Positions 1 through 9,953 of a DNA stretch of 64,000 nucleotides are shown piece by piece; position 1 is the first letter of the stretch, and every line of letters starts with the position of its first letter. This stretch comes from Streptomyces carpinensis. Lineage in GTDB: Bacteria; Actinomycetota; Actinomycetes; Streptomycetales; Streptomycetaceae. The DNA lies in NCBI RefSeq assembly GCF_002154505.1, contig NZ_MUBM01000205.1, positions 1 to 64,000 on the forward strand, read 5' to 3'. The notes below the pieces were generated by a model. It was not told where the DNA came from and did not search any database. It was given only the letters and a program-made list of their open reading frames with translations. Position numbers and translations under genes: made by a program.

Positions 1-957
1 CCCCACGCCCCGGGCTCCCGACCCGCCACCACGCGTGCCGCCTCCTCCACCGCCGCCCACGCCGCGAGTGCTCAGTCGACGACCGGCCACCCGGCGGCCA
101 CGCAACCCTCGATTCCCACCCCGCGTCCGGCGGAGGCCGCCAGGCTCGACACGTCGTCCCCTCTCCCGCCCCCCATCTCCGTCCGACTCGCACCCAGCCC
201 TCTGCGTCCCCTGCGCTATGAGCTGCGGCGCGCCTCCGGCATCAATACGGGTTTCGTCACCGCCGCCGCCGTCCTCGTCGTCTCCGCCCTCACCGCCCTG
301 ATCATGGGACGGCTCGGCCACACCCCGCAGCCCCGGCTGCTGGCGGCATGGCCGCAGCAGTTCCCCCTGCCACCCGCGGCGCTGGGCGCCGGGCTGCTCG
401 GCGCGTTCGCCTTCGGCGACGAGTTCCGCCACCCCGCGCTGGCCGCGGACCGCGGCACCGTGCCCCGCCGTCTCGGGCTGCTCACCGCCAAGCTCGTCGT
501 GGCCGCCGCCAGCGCGCTGATGCTCGCCTTCCTCACCATCGGCTGCGACGCCGAGGTTCTCTATCTCGTCTACGGACGGGAGCTCACCCAGGTTCCCGGC
601 GACTGGCTCGCTCTGGGCGCGAGTTGGATGGGGCTGGTCGTGGGGTGCGCCTGGGCCGGCGTACTGGCCGCCGGCGTTTTCCGCTCCACCTCCGCCGGGC
701 TCGCGGCGGTGCTCGCCGTACCGGTGGTCGTCGTACCCGTTGTACAGAAGGCTCTGGGCGGGGCGGCCGGGGACGCGGCCGGTCTGCCCGCGCGGCTGCG
801 CCAGACGTTCCTGCTGCAGTGGCCCTTCGGAGGAGACCGCTATCTGGCCGCCGCGGCTCGCGTGATCGCGCAACCTGTGGGCGGCGCGTTGACCTTGTCG
901 CTGGTCGCGCTGCTGGGCGGATATCTGCTGACGGCCCTGCGAAGCAGGCTCCGATGA
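1..957 (+). CDS. ABC-type membrane protein, 3' part only
   Basis: The open frame runs in from the window edge, so the true start is not visible. The first ~70 visible residues are Ala/Ser/Thr/Pro-rich and look like a linker. After that come about six hydrophobic stretches (near 235-300, 370-420, 480-550, 610-700, 715-760 and 890-945) with short loops, typical of an ABC-2-type permease or of the membrane half of a fused ATPase-permease. No Walker motif is visible, so an ATPase domain, if there is one, lies upstream. The gene ends 162 bases before whiH on the same strand. The family is inferred from topology, not from a diagnostic motif. Confidence 0.6.
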   Translation, partial: PHAPGSRPATTRAASSTAAHAASAQSTTGHPAATQPSIPTPRPAEAARLDTSSPLPPPISVRLAPSPLRPLRYELRRASGINTGFVTAAAVLVVSALTALIMGRLGHTPQPRLLAAWPQQFPLPPAALGAGLLGAFAFGDEFRHPALAADRGTVPRRLGLLTAKLVVAAASALMLAFLTIGCDAEVLYLVYGRELTQVPGDWLALGASWMGLVVGCAWAGVLAAGVFRSTSAGLAAVLAVPVVVVPVVQKALGGAAGDAAGLPARLRQTFLLQWPFGGDRYLAAAARVIAQPVGGALTLSLVALLGGYLLTALRSRLR

Positions 958-1084
958 CAACCGATCGCGCTCTTCCGGTCGCGCATTGTGCGCAACTCCT
1001 TACGGAAAGCACATTTCTTTCCAATAAGGCGTCAATTACGACGGAGTGAGCGATCACCCTTTCGTGTGCTTTTCACCAAAGACC

Positions 1085-1112
1085 TCAAGGGAGTTGGAAA
1101 CGACGCCGACAA
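1085..1112 (+). promoter_or_regulatory. Sigma-WhiG-type promoter of whiH
   Basis: TCAA (1085-1088), a 16-base spacer, then GCCGACAA (1105-1112). The flagellar-type sigma consensus used by WhiG is about TAAA-N15/16-GCCGATAA, so the -10 matches at 7 of 8 positions. whiH is a known WhiG target in S. coelicolor. The expected transcription start (about 1119-1121) nearly coincides with the GTG at 1120, so the mRNA may be leaderless or start at the ATG at 1141. Confidence 0.75.
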
Positions 1113-1119
1113 AGGATCC

Positions 1120-2007
1120 GTGAGTACCCTTGCGCACACCATGATGACCGCCGCCCGCAACTCAGACTCAGGTCTGGCCGGCCCGGGCGAACTCGACCGC
1201 TACCCGTACACGGAGGCGCACGTCCCCGACCGCGTCGCAAGCCCCCCCTGGGAGGGTGCGGACCCGGAGCTGGGGCGCGTGGGCCGACGCGCCGGGGGCA
1301 GCCGCGGCCGCGGACTGCACGGCCAACTCGTCCAGCAGCTGGGTCAGATGATCGTTTCCGGGGACCTCGGTGCCGACCGCCCGCTGGTGCCCGAGGAGAT
1401 CGGCCAGCGCTTCGAGGTGTCCCGCACCGTCGTCCGCGAGTCGCTCCGTGTCCTGGAGGCCAAGGGCCTGGTCAGCGCCCGGCCGAACGTCGGAACACGC
1501 GTTCGCCCGGTCAGCGACTGGAATCTCCTCGACGCGGACATCATCGAGTGGCGGGCCTTCGGGCCGCAGCGCGACGACCAGCGCCGTGAGCTGAGTGAGC
1601 TGCGGTGGACGATCGAACCGCTCGCCGCGCGGCTCGCCGCCGGGCATGGGCGTGAGGACGTCCAGCAGCGCCTCTCCGACATGGTCGAGATCATGGGGCA
1701 CGCCCTGGGGCAGGGCGACGCGCTCACCTTCTCCCGCGCGGACACCGAGTTCCACAACTTGCTCATTCAGATCGCCGGCAACCGCATGCTGGAGCACCTC
1801 TCCGGGATCGTCTCGGCCGCCCTACAGGTCTCCGGCGGACCGGTCACGGGCTGCGACCGGCCGAACGAGACGTCCCTGGCGCAGCACGGCCGGATCGTCG
1901 ACGCGCTGGCGGCGGGCGACGGGGCGGCGGCAGAAGGTGCCATGCGTCAATTGCTCACGGTGCATCCCGAGATCGAGCGGGTGGTTCCCGCGCCGCGCGA
2001 GCACTGA
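1120..2007 (+). CDS. whiH: WhiH sporulation transcription factor (GntR/FadR family)
   Basis: 295 residues. An N-terminal extension of ~60 residues precedes a GntR winged helix (about 65-130, with the recognition segment around EIGQRFEVSRTVVRESLRVLEA) and a C-terminal FCD ligand-binding domain containing the usual Asp and His metal ligands (ADTEFHNLLIQIAGN). In Streptomyces WhiH controls sporulation septation in aerial hyphae and represses its own gene. Position immediately upstream of hrdB matches the S. coelicolor order. I chose the GTG at 1120. AAGGA lies only three bases upstream, and the WhiG-type -10 ends eight bases upstream, so the ATG at 1141 is a real alternative. Upstream in-frame ATGs would put the promoter inside the gene and are unlikely. 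Confidence 0.9.
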   Translation: MSTLAHTMMTAARNSDSGLAGPGELDRYPYTEAHVPDRVASPPWEGADPELGRVGRRAGGSRGRGLHGQLVQQLGQMIVSGDLGADRPLVPEEIGQRFEVSRTVVRESLRVLEAKGLVSARPNVGTRVRPVSDWNLLDADIIEWRAFGPQRDDQRRELSELRWTIEPLAARLAAGHGREDVQQRLSDMVEIMGHALGQGDALTFSRADTEFHNLLIQIAGNRMLEHLSGIVSAALQVSGGPVTGCDRPNETSLAQHGRIVDALAAGDGAAAEGAMRQLLTVHPEIERVVPAPREH

Positions 2008-2022
2008 GCCGCGAGCGCTGCC

Positions 2023-2074
2023 TGAGGCCGCGGGAGGACGGCATGGCCGGACCTGCCGTCCTCCCGCGGCCTCA
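2023..2074 (+). terminator. whiH terminator hairpin
   Basis: A perfect inverted repeat with 21-base arms (2023-2043 and 2054-2074) and a 10-base loop. There is no U-run, which is normal for Streptomyces terminators. Confidence 0.85.
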
Positions 2075-2097
2075 CCCGGCCGGTGAGCGGCCTCACA

Positions 2098-2132
2098 GAC
2101 CCCGCCGGATCCTCCGCACAATCGGCGGGGTC
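2098..2132 (+). terminator. Second hairpin downstream of whiH
   Basis: GACCCCGCCG (2098-2107) pairs perfectly with CGGCGGGGTC (2123-2132) around a 15-base loop. It is probably a backup terminator insulating hrdB from whiH. Confidence 0.6.
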
Positions 2133-2268
2133 CCCGCATGGCGAGCGGGCGAGCCCCCGGGGAGTTCCTGCCGGAGTGACCTGTCGCTGGCGACAGGTGA
2201 TCTCGTATGCCCGTTTCTGACAGCTTTTGAGCGCTTACGGGGTGTGACTCGGGCCACGCGGAATGGGC

Positions 2269-2295
2269 GTAACGCTCGGGGAAGCAACGCGATGA
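2269..2295 (+). promoter_or_regulatory. Candidate ECF-sigma promoter of hrdB
   Basis: GTAAC (2269-2273), a 16-base spacer, then CGATGA (2290-2295), lying ~165 bases before the hrdB start. The -35 with AAC and the 16-base spacing fit group 4 (ECF) sigma promoters. In S. griseus and S. coelicolor hrdB is driven by the ECF factor ShbA. Assignment to ShbA here is inference. Confidence 0.45.
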
Positions 2296-2460
2296 CCTAA
2301 GAGGTGACAGCCGCGGAGGGAATACGGTCGCCGTTCACGGCGCTGTGCATCTTCCCCGGCCCCCGCCCGTACCGTCGGCCCAATCCCCAGGCCGGTGGTC
2401 GGCTCCTGTCCGCTGTGGACGGGGCCGGAAGCCGTTTTCCAACGTTCCGAGAGGTTGTTC

Positions 2461-4002
2461 GTGTCGGCCAGCACATCCCGTACGCTCCCGCCGGAGATCG
2501 CCGAGTCCGTCTCTGTCATGGCGCTCATTGAGCGGGGAAAGGCTGAGGGGCAGATCGCCGGCGACGATGTGCGTCGGGCCTTCGAAGCTGACCAGATTCC
2601 GGCCACTCAGTGGAAGAACGTACTGCGCAGCCTCAACCAGATCCTCGAGGAAGAGGGTGTGACGCTGATGGTCAGTGCCGCGGAGCCCAACAAGCGCACC
2701 CGAAAGAGCGTCGCAGCGAAGAGTCCGGCCAAGCGCACCGCCACCAAGACGGTCGCGGCCAAGACGGTGACCACCACCAGGAAGGCCACCGCCAACGCCA
2801 CCCCGGCGGCGCCCGCCGTCGACACGCCCGCCGAGGACGACGCTCCCAAGAAGGCCGCCGCCAAGAAGACGGCCGCCGCGAAGAAGACGGTGGCGAAGAA
2901 GGCGACCGCCACCGCGAAGAAGACGGCGGCCAAGAAGACCGCCGCCAAGAAGGACGACGTCGAGCTTCTCGAGGAGGAGGTGCTCGAGGACCCCAAGGGC
3001 GCGGAGGAGCCGGAGGGCGCCGAGAGCGCCGGTTTCGTGCTCTCCGACGAGGACGAGGACGACGCCCCCGCCCAGCAGGTCGCCGCTGCGGGCGCCACCG
3101 CCGACCCGGTCAAGGACTACCTCAAGCAGATCGGCAAGGTCCCCCTGCTCAACGCCGAGCAGGAGGTCGAGCTGGCCAAGCGCATCGAGGCGGGTCTCTT
3201 CGCCGAGGACAAGCTGGCCAACTCCGACAAGCTCGCACCCAAGCTCAAGCGTGAGCTGGAGATCATCGCCGAGGACGGCCGCCGCGCCAAGAACCACCTC
3301 CTGGAGGCCAACCTCCGTCTGGTGGTCTCCCTGGCCAAGCGGTACACCGGCCGCGGCATGCTCTTCCTGGACCTCATCCAGGAGGGCAACCTCGGTCTGA
3401 TCCGCGCGGTGGAGAAGTTCGACTACACCAAGGGCTACAAGTTCTCCACGTACGCCACTTGGTGGATCCGGCAGGCGATCACCCGAGCGATGGCCGACCA
3501 GGCCCGCACCATCCGTATCCCGGTGCACATGGTCGAGGTCATCAACAAGCTCGCGCGCGTGCAGCGCCAGATGCTCCAGGACCTGGGCCGCGAGCCCACC
3601 CCGGAGGAGCTGGCCAAGGAGCTCGACATGACCCCCGAGAAGGTCATCGAGGTCCAGAAGTACGGCCGCGAGCCCATCTCGCTGCACACCCCGCTGGGTG
3701 AGGACGGCGACAGCGAGTTCGGTGACCTCATCGAGGACTCCGAGGCCGTCGTCCCCGCCGACGCCGTCAGCTTCACGCTCCTGCAGGAGCAGCTGCACTC
3801 CGTGCTGGACACCCTGTCCGAGCGCGAGGCCGGCGTCGTCTCCATGCGCTTCGGCCTCACCGACGGTCAGCCGAAGACTCTCGACGAGATCGGCAAGGTG
3901 TACGGCGTGACGCGTGAGCGGATCCGCCAGATCGAGTCCAAGACCATGTCGAAGCTGCGCCACCCGTCGCGTTCGCAGGTGCTGCGCGACTACCTCGACT
4001 AG
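2461..4002 (+). CDS. hrdB: Principal sigma factor HrdB (sigma-70 group 1)
   Basis: 513 residues, the essential vegetative sigma factor that directs RNA polymerase to housekeeping promoters. The GTG at 2461 has GAGAGG six bases upstream. Residues ~70-180 form a long Lys/Ala-rich then acidic segment, characteristic of actinobacterial HrdB/SigA. Region 1.2 begins near residue 215 ([16 protein letters not shown]). Region 2 spans ~280-345 and includes the -10-reading [10 protein letters not shown]. Region 3 follows, and region 4 is at ~455-513 with the helix-turn-helix [20 protein letters not shown]. Nothing is missing. It is transcribed alone, between the whiH terminators and its own hairpin at 4021-4057. 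Confidence 0.98.
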   Translation: MSASTSRTLPPEIAESVSVMALIERGKAEGQIAGDDVRRAFEADQIPATQWKNVLRSLNQILEEEGVTLMVSAAEPNKRTRKSVAAKSPAKRTATKTVAAKTVTTTRKATANATPAAPAVDTPAEDDAPKKAAAKKTAAAKKTVAKKATATAKKTAAKKTAAKKDDVELLEEEVLEDPKGAEEPEGAESAGFVLSDEDEDDAPAQQVAAAGATADPVKDYLKQIGKVPLLNAEQEVELAKRIEAGLFAEDKLANSDKLAPKLKRELEIIAEDGRRAKNHLLEANLRLVVSLAKRYTGRGMLFLDLIQEGNLGLIRAVEKFDYTKGYKFSTYATWWIRQAITRAMADQARTIRIPVHMVEVINKLARVQRQMLQDLGREPTPEELAKELDMTPEKVIEVQKYGREPISLHTPLGEDGDSEFGDLIEDSEAVVPADAVSFTLLQEQLHSVLDTLSEREAGVVSMRFGLTDGQPKTLDEIGKVYGVTRERIRQIESKTMSKLRHPSRSQVLRDYLD

Positions 4003-4020
4003 GTCACAGCCATACGGCAC

Positions 4021-4057
4021 CGAAGACCCGGTCCCCTCCACGGGGGCCGGGCCTTCG
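4021..4057 (+). terminator. hrdB terminator
   Basis: Inner arms 4027-4036 and 4042-4051 pair with one G-U wobble around loop TCCAC. Outer arms CGAAG (4021-4025) and CTTCG (4053-4057) extend the stem across single-base bulges. Confidence 0.85.
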
Positions 4058-4124
4058 TGCTGCGGTGCGCGCCACTCTGCCCGACTCTGGGATTTCAAAG
4101 ATCACCACAGAGTGAGGAGTGGGT

Positions 4125-4982
4125 ATGCGACGCCGTATTGCCCGAGTACTGGTCCGGCCGCTCGTCCTCGCGGCCGCTGCGGCCGCGATACCGCTGGTGA
4201 ACGCGGCCCCCGCGGCCGCTGACGGTGTTGTCGGTGGCTTTCCCGTGGATGTGTCGCAGAGCCCGTGGACCGTGGCGCTCTCCAGCCGTGACCGGTTCGG
4301 GGGTACGCGCGCGGGGCAGTTCTGCGGGGGCGTGGCCGTCGGCCGCACCACTGTGCTCACCGCGGCGCACTGTCTGGGCGGCGAGGTGGTCGGCGCGCCA
4401 CCGACACGGGACCTGAAGGTCATCACGGGGCGAACGGATCTGCTCACCAGTGGGGGCAAGGAGATCCACGTGCGCGCCATCTGGGTCAATCCGCGGTACG
4501 ACACGGCCACGAACGCGGGCGATTTCGCCGTGCTCAAACTGGCCCAGCCGCTGCCGCGGAGCGCCGTCATCCCCATGGCGGGCCCGGGCGACCCGGCGTA
4601 CAGGCCGGGCACGAGCGCCGTGGTCTACGGCTGGGGGGACACCACCGGTGCCGCCGCCTACGCCCACTCCCTGCACGCGGCACGGGTGCACGTCCTGCCC
4701 GACGCCCAGTGCCGGCGGGCTTATCCGGGCACCGCCGAGGGCACCTACAAACCCGAGACGATGCTGTGCGCGGGCGAGGCCAGAGGGGGGCGGGACGCCT
4801 GTCAGGGGGACAGTGGAGGCCCGCTGGTCGCCCAGGGCCGACTGATCGGGCTGGTGTCGTGGGGGAGCGGCTGCGGACGAGCGGGGAGCCCAGGCGTCTA
4901 CACCCGCGTGTCCGACGTCGTACGCACTCTCGCTCGTGCCGGTGGCTCCGAGGAGCCGGATCAGGATGCCGGTGACGCCTGA
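4125..4982 (+). CDS. Secreted trypsin-like serine protease (S1 family)
   Basis: 285 residues. The ATG at 4125 has GAGGAG five bases upstream. It starts with a basic n-region and an Ala-rich signal peptide ending near residue 30-33 (NAAPAAADG), followed directly by VVGG, the chymotrypsin-type new N-terminus. The catalytic triad is readable as His82 (TAAHC), Asp133 (GDFAVL) and Ser230 (GDSGGP). Asp224, six residues before the serine, predicts trypsin-like cleavage after Arg/Lys. Cys pairs flank the His and the Ser. The pro-segment is very short. The enzyme is expected outside the cell. It is convergent with the next gene across a shared hairpin. Confidence 0.92.
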   Translation: MRRRIARVLVRPLVLAAAAAAIPLVNAAPAAADGVVGGFPVDVSQSPWTVALSSRDRFGGTRAGQFCGGVAVGRTTVLTAAHCLGGEVVGAPPTRDLKVITGRTDLLTSGGKEIHVRAIWVNPRYDTATNAGDFAVLKLAQPLPRSAVIPMAGPGDPAYRPGTSAVVYGWGDTTGAAAYAHSLHAARVHVLPDAQCRRAYPGTAEGTYKPETMLCAGEARGGRDACQGDSGGPLVAQGRLIGLVSWGSGCGRAGSPGVYTRVSDVVRTLARAGGSEEPDQDAGDA

Positions 4983-5011
4983 CCGGGATCGCCGGTCATG
5001 AGGGCATGAAG

Positions 5012-5050
5012 ACGGGCGGCCGCTCCCGTGTGTCAGGAACGGCCGCCCGT
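5012..5050. terminator. Bidirectional terminator between protease and DUF7455 genes
   Basis: ACGGGCGGCCG (5012-5022) is perfectly complementary to CGGCCGCCCGT (5040-5050), with a 17-base loop. It sits between convergent genes. Confidence 0.75.
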
Positions 5051-5090
5051 TCGCCGGCCTGTGCCGGTAGCTGGCTCGTCGTGCGAGGGG

Positions 5091-5321
5091 TCAGCGCTCT
5101 TCGTCGGACGAGTTTGCCGGAACAGACGTCAGGCGCTCGGTCTCGTCCTGTATCTCGGCGGCGATCTTCTTGAGTTCCGGCTCGAACTTGCGACCGTGGT
5201 GGGCGCAGAAGAGCAGTTCTCCGCCGCTCAGCAGGACGACGCGCAGGTATGCCTGGGCGCCGCAGCGGTCGCAGCGATCAGCGGCCGTCAGCGGGCTCGC
5301 GGGGGTCAGAACAGTAGTCAC
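5091..5321 (-). CDS. DUF7455 small zinc-ribbon-like protein
   Basis: 76 residues starting at a GTG (5321), with AGAGG five bases upstream. The core has CDRCG near residue 17 and a second half-site FCAHHGRK around residue 39, a likely Cys/His metal site. A charged helix and an acidic tail follow. This small protein is widespread next to hrdB/parE in actinomycetes. Its function is unknown. It is divergent from parE across a 439-base spacer. Confidence 0.85.
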   Translation of the reverse strand: MTTVLTPASPLTAADRCDRCGAQAYLRVVLLSGGELLFCAHHGRKFEPELKKIAAEIQDETERLTSVPANSSDEER

Positions 5322-5760
5322 GTCGCCTCTTCTCTAGCTCGACGAGCTGTCGTACCAGGGTCAACATCCAACCAGCCCCAAACGTTCCCGCTCGTGGCAT
5401 TTCCTCGAAAAATCTTTCCGAGAGGCTGTCCGTTGCCGGTTTGGCGGCGAATGTGCCGTATTACGTCTTTGTGTCTTACGGGTTCGCGCTGTCGGTCATG
5501 GTCGGTCCTCCCCGGCCGGGTTGCCGGTTGTTGCATGAGGACGTGCCCGGAGCCTAAATGGTTCATGCCTCGAAAGGAACGTGATATGTGCTTCACTCCA
5601 TCGAGGGATCGAACGTACATGCGACTCTGGACTAGTCTGTGTCGATGCAGAGGGTTGCGTTACAAGGGCTCTACCAGGCCTCGGTACCCTCTGAGCGGCA
5701 ACCGAAGCCGCGCCCTTACCCACCAGGGCCCCACCTGAAATTCAGCGAGGAGCGAACCGC
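5322..5760. other. Intergenic region between divergent DUF7455 and parE genes
   Basis: 439 bases. Minus-strand open frames exist but lack ribosome-binding sites and Streptomyces codon bias. The region is less GC-rich than its neighbours, as promoter regions are. Candidate elements are TTGCAT-N18-TAAATG (5531-5560, plus strand) and a -10-like TAATAC read on the minus strand at 5458-5463. Neither is strong. GAGGAG precedes the parE start by about ten bases. Confidence 0.5.
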
Positions 5761-7884
<2,124 letters not shown>

Positions 7885-7939
7885 CCGCCGGGCCCTACCC
7901 GGGCCTCGGTGCGCGCGACCAGGGCCCTGGCACGCACCG

Positions 7940-7971
7940 CCGGGGCCCTGGTATCCCCGGCCGGGGCTTTT
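7940..7971 (+). terminator. parE terminator
   Basis: CCGGGG (7940-7945) can pair with CCCCGG (7955-7960). Alternatively CCCCGGCCGGGG (7955-7966) folds on itself. Both are followed by CTTTTG, a U-run that is rare in this genome. Confidence 0.6.
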
Positions 7972-7974
7972 GTA

Positions 7975-8065
7975 CGGCGGAGGCACGAGGCTTTGCGCGG
8001 GTGCCGGCGGAGGCACGAGACTCTGCGTGGATGTAGGCGGAGGCCAGCGAGGCTCTGCGTGGACG
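7975..8065. repeat. Three tandem 30-base repeats downstream of parE
   Basis: Three imperfect copies with an exact 30-base period start at 7975, 8005 and 8035. Each carries GGCGGAGGC followed by an ACGAG-like core and a CTSTGCGTGG end. The third has a one-base insertion. No spacers separate them. No protein is supported here. Confidence 0.75.
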
Positions 8066-8100
8066 TCACCGGACGTCCGCGCCCCCAGCTCAGCCCAGCC

Positions 8101-8127
8101 CCGCTCGGCCACGCCCTGGCCGAGCGG
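8101..8127 (+). terminator. Hairpin downstream of the repeats
   Basis: CCGCTCGGCCA (8101-8111) and TGGCCGAGCGG (8117-8127) form a perfect 11-base stem with a 5-base loop. It is probably a second terminator or an insulator for the next operon. Confidence 0.6.
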
Positions 8128-8132
8128 GTGTT

Positions 8133-8150
8133 CTCCACCCGTGGGTGGAG
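8133..8150. promoter_or_regulatory. Palindromic operator candidate upstream of kinase operon
   Basis: CTCCACCCGTGGGTGGAG: perfect 8-base arms around GT, 130 bases before the DUF1453 gene. It suits a dimeric regulator such as the LuxR-type regulator encoded downstream. Autoregulation is inference. Confidence 0.45.
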
Positions 8151-8280
8151 ATCGGCAGGGTCGCGGTTTCCACCCCTGATCCACCCCGGCTCCGATCAGC
8201 CGGACCGCGGTTTTCCGTAGCGTCGAAGGCGTCGGCGGCACCGCGCCGCCGGCCTCTCCTTCCCGCTCACGGAGGCTCTG

Positions 8281-8805
8281 ATGTCCGGGCTCGTCAACGC
8301 GCTGGTGATCGTCGCCGTCGCCGCCCTGGTGATCACCCGGCAGTTCCGCGCACGCCGGCTCGACGCCGATCGACGCTGGTGGCTCCTGCCCGTGATCCTG
8401 GCGTTCGTCGCCCTTCGCGAACCCGGCATGGTCGATGCCCACCACCGCACCGAGTCCGTCGTGCTGCTCGCCGCCGAACTGGTCATCGGCCTGGGCACGG
8501 GAGCCGGCTGGGCCTGGACGACCCGCATATGGGCGGAGCCGGACGGCACGGTGTGGACCAAGAGCAGCAAGGCCAGCGTGGCCGTCTGGATCGGCGGCAT
8601 AGCCCTGCGTGCCGGTCTCTTCGCGCTCGGTGCCGTGCTCGGCGTGCACCAGGACAGCGGGGCCCTGATGTTCGCCCTCGCCGGCACGCTGCTGGTCCGC
8701 TCGGGGATCCTCGTCTGGCGGACGCGTGGGCTGACCTCGGCGTCGGCCACGGCCGCGGCGTACGGTGGCGACGGGCCCCGACCCGCGTGGAAGGAGCGCG
8801 TGTGA
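8281..8805 (+). CDS. DUF1453 (CcdC-like) membrane protein
   Basis: 174 residues with an ATG start. About four transmembrane helices are visible (5-20, 34-52, 60-80, 98-140 including a break), with short cytoplasmic loops and a polar C-terminus. This matches the DUF1453/CcdC-like family. It overlaps the downstream histidine kinase by four bases (GTGA), so the three genes are translationally coupled. It may be an accessory membrane component of the sensor. No enzymatic motif is visible. Confidence 0.8.
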   Translation: MSGLVNALVIVAVAALVITRQFRARRLDADRRWWLLPVILAFVALREPGMVDAHHRTESVVLLAAELVIGLGTGAGWAWTTRIWAEPDGTVWTKSSKASVAVWIGGIALRAGLFALGAVLGVHQDSGALMFALAGTLLVRSGILVWRTRGLTSASATAAAYGGDGPRPAWKERV

Positions 8806-9953
8806 CGGAGAACGCCTGGACGCGCTGGCCCTCGCCGGAGGCGCTGGGACGCGCGGGCATCTCACAGCCTCGACGGCTGCTCAGCCGGGCCGTGCGGCTG
8901 CTGGTGACCGCCACGCTGCTGTGGGGCGCCGTCAGCAGCAGCCGGGTTCCCCTCTGGGGCGCGGTCGCGGCGGCGGTGGGTGTCCTCGTGGCGGCGGCCG
9001 CCGCCTGGGCCTACTTCCGGACCACGCTCGCACACCGGCTCTGGCCCTCCCTGGGACTCATCGCGGTACTGCTGGGCATCGCGGTCGCCGCCCAGACCAC
9101 CGGCTTCACGGTGCCCGCGCTCGTCATCTTCTGCGGTTGCGCGGTCTGCGCGCTGGAGAGAATGCCCCTCGCCGCTGCCACGTCCGTGACGGCCGTCGCT
9201 CTGACCGCTTACAGCGTCGTCAACGACGACAAGTGGCTGACCACCGTCGTCACGAGCGTCGGCCTCGCCCTCGCCGGCTACGTCCTGCGGCTCGATGCCG
9301 AGGCCCGCGGAAACGCCCAGCGGCTCCTCACCCAGGAGCGGGCCGCGCTCGCGGCGGAGGCGGAGTCGGCGGCACTGGCCGAGCGGGCCAGGATCGCCCG
9401 GGAGATCCACGACGTGCTGGCCCACAGCCTCTCGGCGCAGCTCGTGCATCTGGAGGCCGCCCGGCTGCTCCTCGAGCGGGGGGCCGAGCGGGAGCAGATC
9501 CTGGAACGGGTGGTGGCGGCCCGGGGGATGGCCCGCGACGGTCTCGCCGAGACCCGGCAGGCCCTGTCCGCCCTGCGCGGTGACCTGACCCCGCTGGAGG
9601 ACTTCCTCAGCGAGCTCGTCGGGGTGAACGACGGTGCAGAGGTCACCATCTCGGGTGAACGCAGACCGCTGCCCGCCGAGGCCTCGCAGGCCGTGCGCAG
9701 GGTCGCCCAGGAAGCCCTGACCAATGTCCGCAAGCACGCGCCGGGTGCCAAGGTCCGGGTCCGGCTCGACTACGGCGAGCACCAGGTGATGCTGGACGTA
9801 CGGGATTCGGGCGGCAGACCGGGCGAGCTCGCCGGGGCCGGGGGCGGGTACGGTCTGCTGGGCATGCGGGAGCGTGCCGAGCTGCTGGGCGGTTCGCTGG
9901 AGGCGGGGCCGCACGAGGAGGGGTTCGCGGTGACGTTGAAGGTGCCGGTGTGA
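8802..9953 (+). CDS. NarL-type sensor histidine kinase (HisKA_3)
   Basis: 383 residues. The GTG at 8802 overlaps the preceding stop. Residues ~30-165 hold five or six hydrophobic segments and no large extracellular domain, so it probably senses within the membrane. The HisKA_3 phospho-acceptor is His203 in ERARIAREIHDVLAHSLS, followed by the ATPase domain with an N-box-like AQEALTNVRKHAPGA and glycine-rich GGYGLLGMRERAELLGG. It should phosphorylate the LuxR-type regulator encoded immediately downstream with a 4-base overlap. Signal unknown. Confidence 0.9.
   Translation: MTENAWTRWPSPEALGRAGISQPRRLLSRAVRLLVTATLLWGAVSSSRVPLWGAVAAAVGVLVAAAAAWAYFRTTLAHRLWPSLGLIAVLLGIAVAAQTTGFTVPALVIFCGCAVCALERMPLAAATSVTAVALTAYSVVNDDKWLTTVVTSVGLALAGYVLRLDAEARGNAQRLLTQERAALAAEAESAALAERARIAREIHDVLAHSLSAQLVHLEAARLLLERGAEREQILERVVAARGMARDGLAETRQALSALRGDLTPLEDFLSELVGVNDGAEVTISGERRPLPAEASQAVRRVAQEALTNVRKHAPGAKVRVRLDYGEHQVMLDVRDSGGRPGELAGAGGGYGLLGMRERAELLGGSLEAGPHEEGFAVTLKVPV

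Larger units (their letters stand above)
2008..2460. other. whiH-hrdB intergenic region
   Basis: 453 bases without a credible gene. It holds two hairpins that end whiH transcription (2023-2074 and 2098-2132), an ECF-like promoter candidate (2269-2295) and a long leader for hrdB. A short frame in this region (2304-2531) runs into hrdB in another frame and lacks a ribosome-binding site, so I treat it as noise. Confidence 0.7.

Noticed and set aside
2335-4098. Long minus-strand open frame opposite hrdB (587 codons)
   Set aside because: It mirrors hrdB exactly, is Leu/Gly/Val low complexity, has no ribosome-binding site, and is the usual antisense shadow of a high-GC gene.
5531-5560. TTGCAT-N18-TAAATG as a firm parE promoter
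   Set aside because: The -10 is poor and the element lies 200 bases from the start; kept only as a mention in the spacer entry.
7975-8065. Tandem 30-base repeats as a CRISPR array
   Set aside because: The units are contiguous with no spacers and no cas genes are near.
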